This document shows positions 63,905-64,000 of a stretch of DNA of 64,000 nucleotides, in pieces. This DNA is from Nitrospina sp. (GTDB taxonomy: Bacteria; Nitrospinota; Nitrospinia; Nitrospinales; VA-1), in NCBI GenBank assembly GCA_018673915.1, contig JABHBK010000067.1:187292-251291 (forward strand), given 5' to 3'. The translations under genes and the position numbers were made by a program. Position 1 is the stretch's first letter, and each line of letters begins with the position of its first letter. The notes beneath the pieces were generated by a model, which was not told the origin of the DNA, did no database searches, and saw only the letters and a program-made list of their open reading frames with translations.

Positions 63905-64000
63905 TTAAACCGCTTCGACTTCCATCACTTCTTTGCCTTTGTAATAACCGCAATGCGCGCAGATATGATGCGGACGGGCCATTTCGTGGCATTGAGGGCA
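63905..64000 (-). CDS. rpmF: 50S ribosomal protein L32, C-terminal part (truncated by window edge)
   Basis: The minus strand is open from 64000 to the stop at 63905-63907 and encodes 31 residues, too short for the ORF track. It reads CPQCH...[20 protein letters not shown]. The two CxxC pairs and the GYYKGKEV ending are diagnostic of zinc-type L32. The start lies outside the window. L32 before plsX is the standard gene order. Confidence 0.93.
   Translation of the reverse strand, partial: CPQCHEMARPHHICAHCGYYKGKEVMEVEAV

Noticed and set aside
63726-63992. 88-codon minus-strand ORF upstream of plsX
   Set aside because: It runs through rpmF in the wrong frame; L32 is clear in the other frame.
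1-64000. Search for CRISPR arrays, insertion sequences, prophage, integrase/att sites
   Set aside because: No regularly spaced repeats, transposase, integrase or terminal inverted repeats were seen; the HNH gene stands alone and is not evidence of a mobile element.

Overview
The window looks like ordinary chromosome from a Gram-negative, flagellated, AT-rich (roughly 40% GC by eye) aquatic bacterium. Outer-membrane lipoproteins, a lytic transglycosylase with LysM repeats, FliL/FliK/FlhB-like flagellar genes, several c-di-GMP (HD-GYP, possible PilZ) proteins and very large hybrid kinases support this. The mix of genes would fit Nitrospinota/Nitrospinaceae or another deltaproteobacteria-like lineage. 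That is my impression only: there is no rRNA gene here to settle it. I saw no tRNA, rRNA, CRISPR array, insertion sequence or prophage.

Layout. 1-7.4 kb: the 3' half of carB, a secreted FlgT/CsgG-like protein, an FGE-fold protein, nth, an M14-like peptidase and a LysM transglycosylase. 7.5-10.6 kb: a small minus-strand flagellar cluster (fliL, a small conserved-looking ORF, a FliK-like protein, a free-standing FlhB C-domain). 10.7-17.7 kb: minus-strand housekeeping genes (coaE, class IV aminotransferase, CvpA, Nudix, an HPr-fusion protein, HNH nuclease), then an FAD oxidase / VOC enzyme / 52-aa membrane peptide operon. 17.8-20.7 kb: a MoxR AAA ATPase coupled to a 610-aa protein of unknown function, with its own promoter. 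20.7-28.7 kb: mixed envelope and metabolic genes (GT39-like, GNAT, murJ, thrH, M32 peptidase, glycine-zipper lipoprotein). 28.8-33.0 kb: a half-ferritin-like peptide, then a likely Fur-controlled iron operon (cytochrome-FTR1 fusion plus a membrane beta-propeller). 33-36 kb: an aldolase pair and a response regulator. 36-47.8 kb: a three-gene signalling operon with two giant hybrid histidine kinases and an HD-GYP regulator. 48-56 kb: small accessory genes, including tandemly duplicated mini-lipoproteins, a FabI-like SDR, a GAF/HD-GYP protein and MgtE. 56-64 kb: the classical rpmF-plsX-fabH-fabD-fabG-acpP-fabF-rnc lipid synthesis cluster, read leftward, followed by a pentapeptide protein, a cNMP-binding protein and a radical SAM protein.

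Most interesting regions. (1) The FTR1/propeller operon: the two proteins are otherwise unrelated but end in the same ungapped His/Cys-rich cytoplasmic tail, and a TTGACA-17-TATTAT promoter sits directly against a good Fur-box match. This looks like an iron uptake system with an undescribed cytoplasmic metal-binding or pairing domain. (2) The MoxR plus 610-aa two-gene unit. (3) HPr fused to a large helical domain. (4) Triplicated sensor modules in both giant kinases. Genes are tightly packed, and most convergent pairs nearly touch or overlap. Start sites were moved from the ORF track for the FGE-fold, M32 and rnc genes. Two short genes missing from the track (52 aa each) were added.
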